A stretch of DNA of 64,000 nucleotides from RUG563 sp045590215 (lineage in GTDB: Bacteria; Bacillota; Clostridia; Christensenellales; Aristaeellaceae). The position numbers were made by a program, and so were the translations under genes. The first letter of the stretch is position 1. Each line of letters begins with the position of its first letter. The stretch lies in the NCBI GenBank assembly GCA_045590215.1, contig JAZNQO010000035.1, positions 5,762-69,761 on the forward strand, given 5' to 3'. A model generated the notes under the pieces. It saw only the letters and a list, made by a program, of their open reading frames with translations. It was not told the DNA's origin and did not search any database. Shown piece by piece: positions 8,356 through 18,200 of this stretch.

Positions 8356-8793
8356 GTGATTATCAAACAGGTTTCTGTATTTGTGGAAAATAAGCCGGGC
8401 AAGCTGGCCGCTGTGATGAACACACTGGCGGAAAATGATATCGACATCAGTGCCCTGTCGCTGGCCGATACGGCGGATTTCGGCGTGCTGCGCCTTATTC
8501 TGGATCAGCCGGAAAAGGGCAGGCAAGTGCTGCAGGAAAGCGGCGTGGCCTGCAAGATCAATCATATGGTAGCCGTGGTGATGGACGACGTGCCCGGCGG
8601 CGCAGCCGGGGCCATTCAGCTGTTGGCAGATCATGATATCTCCATCGAATATATGTATGCCTGCATTGGCAGGGTTTCCGGCAAGGCGTTGATGGTGGTT
8701 CGGGTGCATGATTATATGCTGGCCGAGCAGATTCTGAAAGAAAATCATGCGGCGGTCATGAGTGCCGATGAAATTTATCGGATGCCTAACTGA
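8356..8793 (+). CDS. Tandem ACT-domain protein
   Basis: The 145-residue protein consists of two ACT-like ligand-binding modules. The first (about 1-68) starts with the classic VSVFVENKPGKLAAVMNTL. The second (about 70-140) contains an ELxx-type IQLLADHDISIEYMYA stretch. Proteins of this type commonly follow paaK and are thought to sense amino acids. The start is GTG at 8356 with GGAGG upstream. It is the last gene before a terminator. It may provide allosteric or regulatory sensing of an aromatic amino acid for the operon; that role is inference. Confidence 0.87.
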   Translation: MIIKQVSVFVENKPGKLAAVMNTLAENDIDISALSLADTADFGVLRLILDQPEKGRQVLQESGVACKINHMVAVVMDDVPGGAAGAIQLLADHDISIEYMYACIGRVSGKALMVVRVHDYMLAEQILKENHAAVMSADEIYRMPN

Positions 8794-8802
8794 AAATAAA
8801 CA

Positions 8803-8828
8803 GCCGTCGCTGCTTTGCGGCGGCTTTT
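8803..8828 (+). terminator. Terminator of the ior-paaK operon
   Basis: GCCGTCGC-TGCTTT-GCGGCGGC (8803-8824) is followed by TTTT, 10 bases after the ACT gene stop. Confidence 0.8.
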
Positions 8829-8842
8829 CTGTGGCTGATGCG

Positions 8843-8875
8843 ACGAAGCAGGGGAGTGTTTGTCCCCTGCTTCGT
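8843..8875. repeat. Perfect 13-bp inverted repeat related to the intergenic hairpin family
   Basis: ACGAAGCAGGGGA (8843-8855) and its exact complement (8863-8875) flank a 7-base loop. ACGAAGCAGGGGA also occurs near 63517-63529, in the spacer holding copy 4 of the two-hairpin element. It lies between convergent genes but has no T-run. Confidence 0.55.
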
Positions 8876-8918
8876 TAAGCAAACAGTCTTTTTTCTGGTG
8901 AAAGAATATCGCTGAAAG

Positions 8919-9476
8919 TCATTTCCAAGATGTTAGAAATCTGCTGTGCTCGTGCCAGGTTTCCTGTGTGAGCAAAGCGAATTTTTGAATATGCTCCGGG
9001 CCTCTTTGGGTTTCTGTATATCCCCAGCGAAAGCCTGTCAAGAATTTCACTTGATGATCGTTCATGCGTGTCGGCATCTGGACAAGGTAAGTATAGGCGG
9101 TCCATTTCACTTTGTCGCAATCCCGCAAATTCCGGCAGGGGGCATCGAAAAGGTTCGCCGGGTATCCGTAAGAAAAATAGGGAATATGAGCCGCTGCAAA
9201 ATCCGGCGTTACGTCAACGGAAACCTCCCGTCGGACGACGCCGTTTTTGCTTTCTTCTCTTTCAATAAACTGAATAAAGCCGCAATATCGTTTGTAGCCT
9301 GTTGCTTTCATGTTCCGAAAAAAGGCATGAATGACAGGGTATCCGATGCTGTCCTCGACAGGAAAGGGAAGATGCAGAAGATGAAATCCTGCTTCCTGCG
9401 GATTTTTGTTTTCTTTATATTCCACGGTTAACGTTTCTTCCGTATCAAAAAAGGGAACTTTTATCTCGGTTATCAT
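8919..9476 (-). CDS. Uncharacterised 185-residue protein
   Basis: I do not recognise this protein. It is soluble, with no signal peptide or membrane helix, and rich in aromatic residues. Visible features are VSVDVTPDFAAAHIPYFSYGYPANLFDAPC in the middle (about 88-117) and a C-terminal FLTGFRWGYTETQ (about 145-157). An F-x-W-G-Y near the C-terminus reminds me of small polymorphic-toxin immunity proteins, but that is weak. The ATG at 9476 is followed by a normal codon pattern; GGAGAGG lies upstream on the minus strand. It stands alone between the ior operon (convergent) and the ABC exporter gene. Confidence 0.6.
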   Translation of the reverse strand: MITEIKVPFFDTEETLTVEYKENKNPQEAGFHLLHLPFPVEDSIGYPVIHAFFRNMKATGYKRYCGFIQFIEREESKNGVVRREVSVDVTPDFAAAHIPYFSYGYPANLFDAPCRNLRDCDKVKWTAYTYLVQMPTRMNDHQVKFLTGFRWGYTETQRGPEHIQKFALLTQETWHEHSRFLTSWK

Positions 9477-9536
9477 GCTGATTATCCTCTCCTTTATGCC
9501 TTAATTTCATTCTATCACATTCTTGGGAGGGATACA

Positions 9537-9565
9537 AGAAAAGCTGCGCCAAAGCTGACGCAGCT
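9537..9565 (-). terminator. Terminator of the ABC exporter gene
   Basis: On the minus strand AGCTGCG (9565-9559) pairs with CGCAGCT (9548-9542), followed by TTTTCTT. It lies 20 bases past the ABC gene stop. Confidence 0.7.
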
Positions 9566-9584
9566 GAAATGGACTGTACGGTTC

Positions 9585-11417
9585 TTATTTGTCGCCGCTT
9601 TCCATGTCCAGAATTTTGCGGAACTGGGTTTCGTACAGTTCCCGGTAAATGCCGCCCTGATCGAGCAGTTTTTCGTGGGTGCCCTGCTCCCGGATTTCGC
9701 CGTCTTTGAGGACGAGAATCTGGTCGGCTTTCAGGATAGTGGACAGGCGATGGGCGATGACGATGCTGGTGCGGCCGCTCATGAGCACTTCCAAAGCATC
9801 CTGAATGGCGGATTCGGAAATGGAGTCAAGGGCGGAAGTGGCTTCGTCCAGAATGAGGATTTTGGGGTCTTTGAGGATCACCCGTGCGATGGACAGCCGC
9901 TGCTTTTCGCCACCGGAGAGCTTGAGCCCGCGATTGCCCACCATGGTATCATAGCCTTCGGGCTGGCGAAGAATGAATTCATGAATACTGGCAATGCGGC
10001 AGGCCTCTTCAATTTCTTCCATGGTGGCGTTTTCGTTGGCATAGCGCAGGTTTTCCAAAATGGTTCCGTTAAAGAGATAAGTATCCTGCGTCACCACGCC
10101 GATGCAGGAGCGAAGGTAAGTGAGGTCAATATCCCTGACATCCACGCCGGCTACTGTGACGCTGCCCTTCAGCACGTCATAAAGCCGAGGGATCAGGTTC
10201 ACAACGGTGGACTTGCCGCTGCCGGAGGGGCCGACGATGGCATACATCTGGCCGGCAGGCACGGTGAAATGAATATCCGTAAGCAATGGCTTTTCGGGCA
10301 CATAGGAAAACGCCACGTGATTAAACTGAATATCGCCGTTTTGCACTTCGGGCTTCTTGCCGTTTGCAGGGGACTGGATGGTGTTTTCCATATCGAAATA
10401 ATCAAAGATACGGGTGAAAAGAGCCAGAGAACGGGTGAAATCCACCTGCAGGTTCAGCAGGGACTGCACCGGGCGATAGAGGCGGTTGATGAGGGAGACA
10501 GTGGCGGTGATGGTACCCACGGTGAGGGTGGGATCCATCTTGGAAATGATGAAATAGCCGCCGGCGAAATAGATAAGCAGGGGGCCGATCTGGGTGAACA
10601 TGCCCATCACCACATGGAACCATTTGCCGCTGCGCTGTTCTTTCAGGTTCAGCTGCGTCACTTCTTCGTTAACGTTCACAAAGCGTTCGTATTCTTTTTC
10701 TTCCCTTGTGAAGAGCTTTACCAGCATACTGCCGGAAACGGACAGGGTTTCGTTCACCAGCTGGTTCATTTCGTCGTGCTTGGCCTGGCTTTCGGAAAGC
10801 AGCTTCCACCGGGTTTTGCCAACGCTCCTTGTGGGCAGAATGAGCAGCGGAATTACCACAATGCCAACCAGTGCCAACTGCCAGCTCATGCTGAAGAGGG
10901 CCACCAGTGTGGTGACAACAGTTGCAATATTGGAAACGATGGAAGACAACGTGCCGGAAATAACGGAAGACACGCCGCCGATATCGCTGTTCATCCGGGT
11001 GACAATATCGCCCTGCTTTTCGGTGGTGAAAAAGGAATGGGGCATATGCTGCAGATGGTCATACATCTGATTTTTCATATCGAAGATGATGCGTTGGGAA
11101 ATCCATGCGTTGATGTAGCTTTCCAGGACGCCGATCACCTGGCTCACTGTCATCGTAACAAAGGCGGCGACGAGCAATTTCACAAGCAAGCGCATATCCT
11201 GGCCAACCAAGGCTTCATCCACGATTTTCCCCGTGATGATGGAGGGGAGCAGGCCGATGGCGGCGGACAGCAAAATGGCCACAAACACCAGCACAAATTG
11301 CTTCCAATAGGGCTTCAGATACGATAAAATACGGAAAATCAGTTCTTTGGTTACCTTGGGCATATTCTGCTTTTCTTCGTCACTGAGGAAACGGCTGGGA
11401 CCTCGGCCTCGCTGCAT
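9585..11417 (-). CDS. ABC exporter, fused membrane and ATPase domains
   Basis: This 610-residue half-transporter is of the MsbA/LmrA/BmrA type. The six-helix transmembrane domain spans about residues 35-325. The nucleotide-binding domain has Walker A GPSGSGKST (about 395), the signature LSGGEKQR (about 497) and Walker B LILDEATSALD (about 518), then the H-loop in IVIAHRLST. It would work as a homodimer exporting a lipid, drug or peptide; the substrate cannot be told. ATG 11417 has AAAGGA 8 bases upstream; in-frame ATGs at 11426 and 11423 are possible but badly spaced. It is a single gene with its own promoter and terminator. Confidence 0.93.
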   Translation of the reverse strand: MQRGRGPSRFLSDEEKQNMPKVTKELIFRILSYLKPYWKQFVLVFVAILLSAAIGLLPSIITGKIVDEALVGQDMRLLVKLLVAAFVTMTVSQVIGVLESYINAWISQRIIFDMKNQMYDHLQHMPHSFFTTEKQGDIVTRMNSDIGGVSSVISGTLSSIVSNIATVVTTLVALFSMSWQLALVGIVVIPLLILPTRSVGKTRWKLLSESQAKHDEMNQLVNETLSVSGSMLVKLFTREEKEYERFVNVNEEVTQLNLKEQRSGKWFHVVMGMFTQIGPLLIYFAGGYFIISKMDPTLTVGTITATVSLINRLYRPVQSLLNLQVDFTRSLALFTRIFDYFDMENTIQSPANGKKPEVQNGDIQFNHVAFSYVPEKPLLTDIHFTVPAGQMYAIVGPSGSGKSTVVNLIPRLYDVLKGSVTVAGVDVRDIDLTYLRSCIGVVTQDTYLFNGTILENLRYANENATMEEIEEACRIASIHEFILRQPEGYDTMVGNRGLKLSGGEKQRLSIARVILKDPKILILDEATSALDSISESAIQDALEVLMSGRTSIVIAHRLSTILKADQILVLKDGEIREQGTHEKLLDQGGIYRELYETQFRKILDMESGDK

Positions 11418-11456
11418 ATACATCATCCTTTCTGCCTTGGTATCTTATTCAGTGCC

Positions 11457-11485
11457 ATTTTAGCAAAGTTTCCGGGCGTTGTAAA
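11457..11485 (-). promoter_or_regulatory. Promoter of the ABC exporter gene
   Basis: On the minus strand TTTACA (11485-11480) and TAAAAT (11462-11457) are 17 bases apart, about 40 bases from the gene start. Confidence 0.6.
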
Positions 11486-11639
11486 TAAATTCCCGCATCG
11501 TTCACAATAATTTAAATATCCGGTGAAAAAATGAAGGTTTTGTCGTATGGAGTGGGCGCAGATGACTTGAAGGATAGCGAAAATTATGATAAAATACACA
11601 AGAAAAGGGAAAGAAATGCAATAAAGGATGGAAACAACC

Positions 11640-12155
11640 ATGCTGAAATCGCACATTTTTCTGGTGGGCATGTCTGGGGCAGGGAAAACCAGCCTGGGCA
11701 AACGGCTGGCGCAAAACTTGAATGTGCGCTTTGTGGATACGGATCAGAAGGTTTCCGAACTGATGGGCGGCCTGACGGTGAACGAGATTTACGCCACGCT
11801 GGGGGAGCCCTTTTTCCGCAACGCTGAAACAGGCATTCTCATTTCCATGGTGGGGCAGCCGCCCTGCGTGATTTCCACCGGCGGCACGGCGGCTACCAAT
11901 CCCGATAACGTGACCATCATGAAAAATCATGGGGTGATAATCCATATTGACCGCCCTTTGGATCAGATTCTTTCCGATATCAAGATGGATCGCCGTCCCA
12001 CGTTGGCCGGGGGAACTTATGAAGACGTGATTGATTTGTATAACCGCTGCATCGGCCATTATAAGGCGGCGGCGGATTACCGGCTGGATAATTCCAAGGG
12101 CTATGTGATGGGCATCCGCAACCTGACGGAGCTGGTGGAAAACCTGGAATGGTGA
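11640..12155 (+). CDS. aroK: Shikimate kinase-like protein
   Basis: The 171-residue P-loop kinase of the AroK family normally phosphorylates shikimate in the chorismate pathway. Visible are Walker A GMSGAGKTS (10-18), the DTD shikimate-binding motif (33-35), GEPFFR (55-60) and a lid-like region around MDRRPTLAG. The conserved GGG of shikimate kinases is GGT here (81-83), and the C-terminal arginine spacing also looks altered. The ATG at 11640 has AAAGGATGG 7 bases upstream, so I prefer it over the ATG at 11628. It stands alone, not with other aro genes. It may be a true but divergent shikimate kinase or a specialised paralogue. Confidence 0.78.
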   Translation: MLKSHIFLVGMSGAGKTSLGKRLAQNLNVRFVDTDQKVSELMGGLTVNEIYATLGEPFFRNAETGILISMVGQPPCVISTGGTAATNPDNVTIMKNHGVIIHIDRPLDQILSDIKMDRRPTLAGGTYEDVIDLYNRCIGHYKAAADYRLDNSKGYVMGIRNLTELVENLEW

Positions 12156-12237
12156 AAAAGTGGCAGTGAAGTGGGAAAAAAGAACGTTTTTTGCTGAAAT
12201 TTCTCGAAATTGCTACGGAAATATATAAGAAATATGA

Positions 12238-12267
12238 AAAAAAGTGGGTTTTTACGCCCACTTTTTT
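12238..12267. terminator. Bidirectional terminator between the aroK-like and glucan synthase genes
   Basis: AAAAAAGTGGG-TTTTTACG-CCCACTTTTTT gives a stem with A-runs and T-runs on both sides. It serves both converging genes. Confidence 0.85.
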
Positions 12268-12272
12268 GTTTT

Positions 12273-15200
12273 TTAGTTTTTGCGGTAGGGGAAATGGGCT
12301 TCGTGGGTGCGGCCATCTTCTGTGAGGGTAAGCCAGCCGTCTTTCAGCCGTTCGCCGTCCAAAGTGGCAAAGAGGGTGTTTTTGGAGGCGGTCAGATGAT
12401 AGGTGGTGCTTCCATGACGCCAGATGAAGGAAAATTCTTCCATTGTTTCATTCGGGCAGGGGTTCAGCCGCAATCGATTTCCCTTCTTTTCAAAGCCCAG
12501 CAGCACCGTCACATACACATAATACAGCCATGCGGCACTGCCTGTATAAAAGCTCCAGCCGCCCCGGCCAAGGTTCTCCCCGGCGTACACATCGCCGCAA
12601 AGCACATAGGGCTCGGTTCGGTATCGCTGCAATTTTTCCGGGGTATCGGTATGGAAAAGGGGCAGGATGTCTCTGGCAATCTGCCATGCGGCATCATATT
12701 CTCCGATGCGGCACAGAGCCATGATGAGCCACGGTACGGCATGGGTATACTGGCCGCCGTTTTCCCTGACCCCTGGCAGATAAGAGCCGATGTATCCGGC
12801 CTTTTCCCGTGGGGTGAAAGGCGGCGAGAGCAAAAGCACCATGCCCTTTTCCTTCAGCCACAATTGCTGCAGCGCATGCTGCAGGGCAGTGCGCACATGA
12901 TCCCGTGGAGCCCCGGCAAGGCAGGCGAAGCACTGGCTGATGAGGTCTGTCCGGGGCGGATTCGTGGCAGGGCCGCCAAGGGCTTCGCCGGTTTTGTACC
13001 ATGCACGCAGATACCACGCCCCTGTCCATGCTTTTTCCATGTTTTTGAGCAGTTCACTCCGCTTTTCCCGAAGCTTTTTGGCCGTTTCCGCATCGCAAAG
13101 GGGCGCAAAATGCTGATACACCATGCACAGGAAAAAGCCCAGCCAGACGCTTTCGCCGCCCACGGTGTTCATGCCATCGTTCCAATCACCGCTGCCCATG
13201 AGGGGGATGCCGTGCGGGCCGAAAGCGACGCTTTCCATGGCCAGCATGCAGTGAACCATGAGGGAGGCAGTTTCTGGGGAAAGGTGGGGCGTTTCATAGC
13301 GGTCGTCTTCTTCCGGCGCAAGGGGCGCAGAAACAAGGAAGGGAATCTGCTCTTCCAGAACCTCAAGATCGCCCGTGGTTTCCGCATAGAGGGCGGTGAG
13401 GAAGGGGAGGAACAATTTATCGTCGCTGATGCGTGTGCGTACGCCGGTTCTGGGGGCATGCCACCAGTGCTGCACATCCCCTTCCCGGTATTGATGGGCG
13501 GCGCACAAAAGCAAGTGATTTCTGGCAAAGCCTGGGTTCGTCAGCAGGCAGCAAAGCACATCCTGCAATTGATCCCGAAAGCCGAAGGCACCGCCTGCCT
13601 GATAAGGCCCGGTGCGGCCATAAAGCCGGGCACACAAGGCCTGATAGGGCAGCCAGCGGTTCAGATACAGCTGCAACCAGCTTTCGCCGCCAAAGAGCAA
13701 TAGTTTATCTAGTTTCTCCTGCCAGAAACGCTTTGTTTCCTGCAAGGCGTCTTGCATGCCCTGATGCAGAAAACGCCCGGCAAGGGCATGGGCTTCCTGC
13801 CGGTTTTGGGCAAAGCCGATGATGAGGGGAAAGGTTTCAGCCTGATGGGGTTTCAGGTGCACGGAGCACTGGAAAAGGGCGTTGCTGCCGCCCTGAAAGG
13901 CAAAAAGGGGAAAATCCGCTTCCGAAAAGGGCGGCGCAAAGCATTCTCCCTGCGGCAGATGGGCAAAGGAGAGCCCTTTCTGACGGGAGGATGCAGCATA
14001 AGCGAAGCCGTCTTCCGTGAAGACGCCGGTTTTTCCATCCCGTTCAAAGCGGATGAGGCAGCGCAGGGTGAAATGGGCTTCCTTTTCCGATTGCAGCTGA
14101 ATCAGCCGCAGGCCGAAGGGCTCGGATGCGTGGCTGAAGAGGATCATTTTGCATTTGATGGAAAAGGGCATGGAGTGATATTCCGTGACGCCTATGCGAT
14201 GGAAAACCGTGCCGCCGGTGAGGGAAAGAGAATGGCCTTCTGCATCTGTCAGGAAATAATATTCGCTGCCGTCCGGGCGATGTACATCCAGGGGGTGTTT
14301 GGTGATGCGGTTCATCTGGCTGTTATCGGAAAAGGAATGGAGCACGGCATTTTCGCAAAGCAGTGTGCCAAACCGCTGCCCCATCAATAGATTATGCCAA
14401 GGGGCAGGGGGCGGCGCAAAGATGCAGTAGTCCCCGTCCGCCGTAAAGCCGCCGCAGCTGTTTTGATGAAAAAGGGGCGGCAAAGCAGCAGGCGGTGCGG
14501 CGTCCGGCAGGGGATGCGCGGCGGGGAAGGGGCACTCGATGGCGTTCAGCTGCCGGGAAAGGGGCGTGCCGCTTTCCAAGTAAAGGGCACTCAACGACCG
14601 CAAAGCCTTGGCGTTTTCTATGCCGCCTGTGCAAATGAAAATCCGCTCTTTTCCGGCGGGCACGGCATCTATGGCGGCATGGACGGCGTTTTGCAGGGGG
14701 GTGAAATAATCTTCCTTTTCTTTATTGCAAAGGAACAGCAGCAATGTCTTGATGCCGGATGTTTCCATCAGGGCATGGGCGCAAAGGGCGTGGCGAATCA
14801 ATTTCTTATCCGGCGATTGTAAAAAGACGGTGAGCAGGGGCTCGTCTCCGGAAATGCCGTATTGCCAGAGGGTGTGGATGGAGGAAGGGATAGAAACAGC
14901 CTGATGGGGCTGGCCGGAAAAGCACAGGCTGCCAAGCACACGATTGTATAAAGGAACCGATTGGGGAGAAAGCCCAAGGAAGCGCAGGGACATGGCGGCT
15001 TTTGTTCTGCAAAGGGAGAGGGTGGCTTCGTCGATGGGCGTTTCAAGGGGTGGAATATCCGCTTGCAGGGCTTTTTCGCCGGTTACAAACTGCACATGGG
15101 CTTTCTGGCCGGGGCGCAGGCGCACCAGCCCCCGAAGGGACAGGCAAGGGGCAATGACGGCACCTGTTCGATAAACGCATTTTCCGGCACTTTGGCACAG

Positions 15201-18200
15201 CTGGGAAGGGGCGTTCAAATGCCCATCCCGGCCAAGGAAAAGCAATCTATCCCCCTGCCGGTGCAAGGCCGCATAATCCCCCGTGATGCGGTGGACAAGG
15301 AAGGGAATATCCTCTTTTTGAGACAGGCGGCGGCAAAGCAGCCCGTTATCGCCCTCTTCTTCAATCAGCACCGATAAATCCCGGAAATTGGGATGGGCTT
15401 TGTCTTCCCGGTAAGTGCTTTGGGTGACTTCCAGATAGGAAATCACCTCAATTTCCGCATCCAGCGTACCCTTGTTTTCCAAGCGAATATCGCAAACGGC
15501 TTCATCGGAAAGGGGCAGCACAAGCAGACGCATTTCCCCCTGCAATTGGAAGGCATGAAAGGGAATGCGGATGCAGCCGTTTTCAAAGATCAAATTTTCA
15601 CGGGTCTGGGGGCAGATGAACGCCCCGGACTGCACGTTGCGCAGGTAGAATCTTGGACCGCTGGGGAAGGACGGATGAAAGCGTGTCCACAGGCGGCTTT
15701 CGCTTTTGAGGAAGCCGTCGCCCTTGGCGTTCATCACCCATGTGACGCTTTTGCCGCAGAGGGCATGGGCGGCAAGGGGATAGCCCACGGGGCAGGGAAA
15801 GGCGAAGGAAGGGAAGGGGGCAGCCGCTTCTTTTTTCCTTGGCAATGGCCGGGAAAAGGAGGGGAGCAGCGGCTTTCTTTCGCACAGCAGAAAGGAATAA
15901 GCCTTGGCCTTGGCCGGCGTCATAAAATGGCGCACCAAGGAAAAGTCCGTAAGTAAATTGCATCCGGCGCACAGGATCATGCCCTGATGATGGGCCATAT
16001 GGCTTTTCACCAGATGGGGCGGCGCATCCATAGGGGTTGGGGTATAGTCTGCTGCTTCAAAAAGCCCTTCATCGGAATACCAGGAAAGCCGCCGCATCCA
16101 TTGTAGATTGCGGATGGCGGCATCGGGCAAAAAGGGCAGGGCAAGCATGGAGGCGTAGGGGGCCACCACGTTTCCCTTTGTGTGCTCGGACACCGCAAGG
16201 GAGGGCAGGCCGAACGCCCGGTATTGATACTGCAAATCGGTGTCAAAGGCGAAATAGCCGCTTTCGGAAATGCCGAAAGGGCGATGACCTGCGGCGGTAA
16301 TCTGCGCCCGGATGGCGTTCAGGCAGCCGTCAAAAAGCAGGGTGTTTCTGTGCAGGGGCAAAAGCAGATGGGGCATCAGATATTCAAAGGCCGTGCCGCC
16401 CCATGAAAGCAGGGCTGCGCCGCCGCCCTGCCGCACGGTCATGCGGCCAAGGGAAAACCAATGCTTTAGCGGTACCTGCCGCTGCATGACGGCCACGAAA
16501 GAGGTGAGCCTGCATTCGCTGGCCAGCAAATCATAATGGCTTTGGGAAAGCCGCTTTTCATGGGTATCATAGCCTATATGGAATAAATGGCAGGAGGGGT
16601 CATAGAGCCGGTCAAAGCGCATTTTTTCTGCCAGATGATCCAGCCGCAGGGGCAGCGTTCGGCCTTTTTCGTCCAGGCTTTCAAGGCACTGCCTGACCCC
16701 TTGGGCGCAGGCCAGCAGGCAGGCGCAGAGGTTGCCGGAATCCACCGTGGAAACAAACCTTGGCGGCAGGGGAGAAAGCGTTTCAAGGCTATACCAGTTA
16801 TATAGATGCCCCTGCCATTTCTCCAATCGCTCCAAGGTTTCCACGGTGCGCAGCATGCGCCGCGCCATTTGGGGAGCGGTGAGGAAGCCCATTTCCTTGG
16901 CTGCCAGAACGGACAGAAGATACAAGCCGATATTGGTGGGCGATGTGCGAAGGGCAGGGCCTTTATCCGGCTGCAGTTGCACATTATCCGGCGGAAGGAA
17001 GAAAGTGCCTGCATGGACGTTCTTTTCAAAAAAATGCCATGTATCCCGGCAGAGGGAAAGAACGGACGCTTTGTCCTCTTCCGAAAGGGCGGGGTGCAGC
17101 GGCTTTTTGGCGTCCATGAAGCGCACAAAAAGGGGTGATACGAGCCACAGGATGCCCGGCACAAGGCCGGGCAGAAAGCCGCCGGGCAAAAGGGAAAAAA
17201 GGATGGTGGCTGTCCCGGCTGCCAGCGGACACAAAATACACAAAAGGGGCAGGCCGCTGATTGTTTCCGCCTGATCCGCCGTGACCCATGAGAGCAGGTG
17301 CTTGCGGCTGATAAATTGGCGATACAGGGATCGGATAATGGCATCCAGCTGGGTGTAGGCCTTGCCGGGGAATAGCAGCATTCGCTTTATCATGCCGTGC
17401 AGCGGCCATGGCAGCCCAAAGAGAAATAAGAGGGGCTGATGAAAGACTGTGCCGAAAATAAGCAGCAGCATCTGGCAAAGGGGTACAAGGGAAATGCGCA
17501 GGTTATCGTATATTTTCCATCGGGAGAGCAGGGGCAAGGCTTTGTCTTTCAAAAAAGGCAGCAGCTGCCAGTCTCCCCGTGTCCATCTGTGCAGCCGTTT
17601 TTGCCAGCCGGAGAGATGGGCAGGCTGGGTGTCATAGAGGGCAATATCTTCCGCCGTGGCGGCATGGGCAAATTCCCCTTCGATCAAATCGTGGCTGAGG
17701 ATGCGGCCGGAGGGAAAGCGGCTTTGTGTGCGCTGCAAAAAGAGGGAGGGGTCAAAAATGCCCTTCCCGGCAAAGGAACCGCAGCCGAATACATCCTGAT
17801 AGACGGACTGGACGAAGGTGTGATAGGCATCCACGCCGCCTTGGGCGGACAGGAAATACTGAGTGCGTGTATGGAAGTTTTCGGCCAAGTTTTCCATCCT
17901 TGGCTGGATGACGGCGATGCGGCCTTTCTGCAAGGGATGCTCCATGGCTCCCTGCAATTTGGCGGCTGCGCCGGGAGGCAGGAAGGTATCGGCATCCAAG
18001 GTAATCACATGGTCGTAGGAATGGGCGAGGGAAGAAAGCGGGCAGGAGGCATAAAGAAAAGCATCCGGGCTTTCCCTGCCGCAAAGGAGAAGATTCAAAT
18101 CTTCCAAGGCTCCTCTTTTCCGCTCCCGGCCGCAGAAAGCCTGCTGGCCTTCATCCCAGCTGCGGCTGCGCTGAAAATAAAAATATACGCCGTCTGTTTC

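Noticed and set aside
8875..9120. Overlapping minus-strand frame of 81 residues as a frameshifted extension of the 185-residue gene
   Set aside because: No family match bridges the two frames, and the longer frame ends normally.
12210..13703. Plus-strand frame of about 500 residues opposite the glucan synthase, and similar ones to 18431
   Set aside because: Shadow of the minus-strand GT84/GH94 gene, whose motifs are clear.
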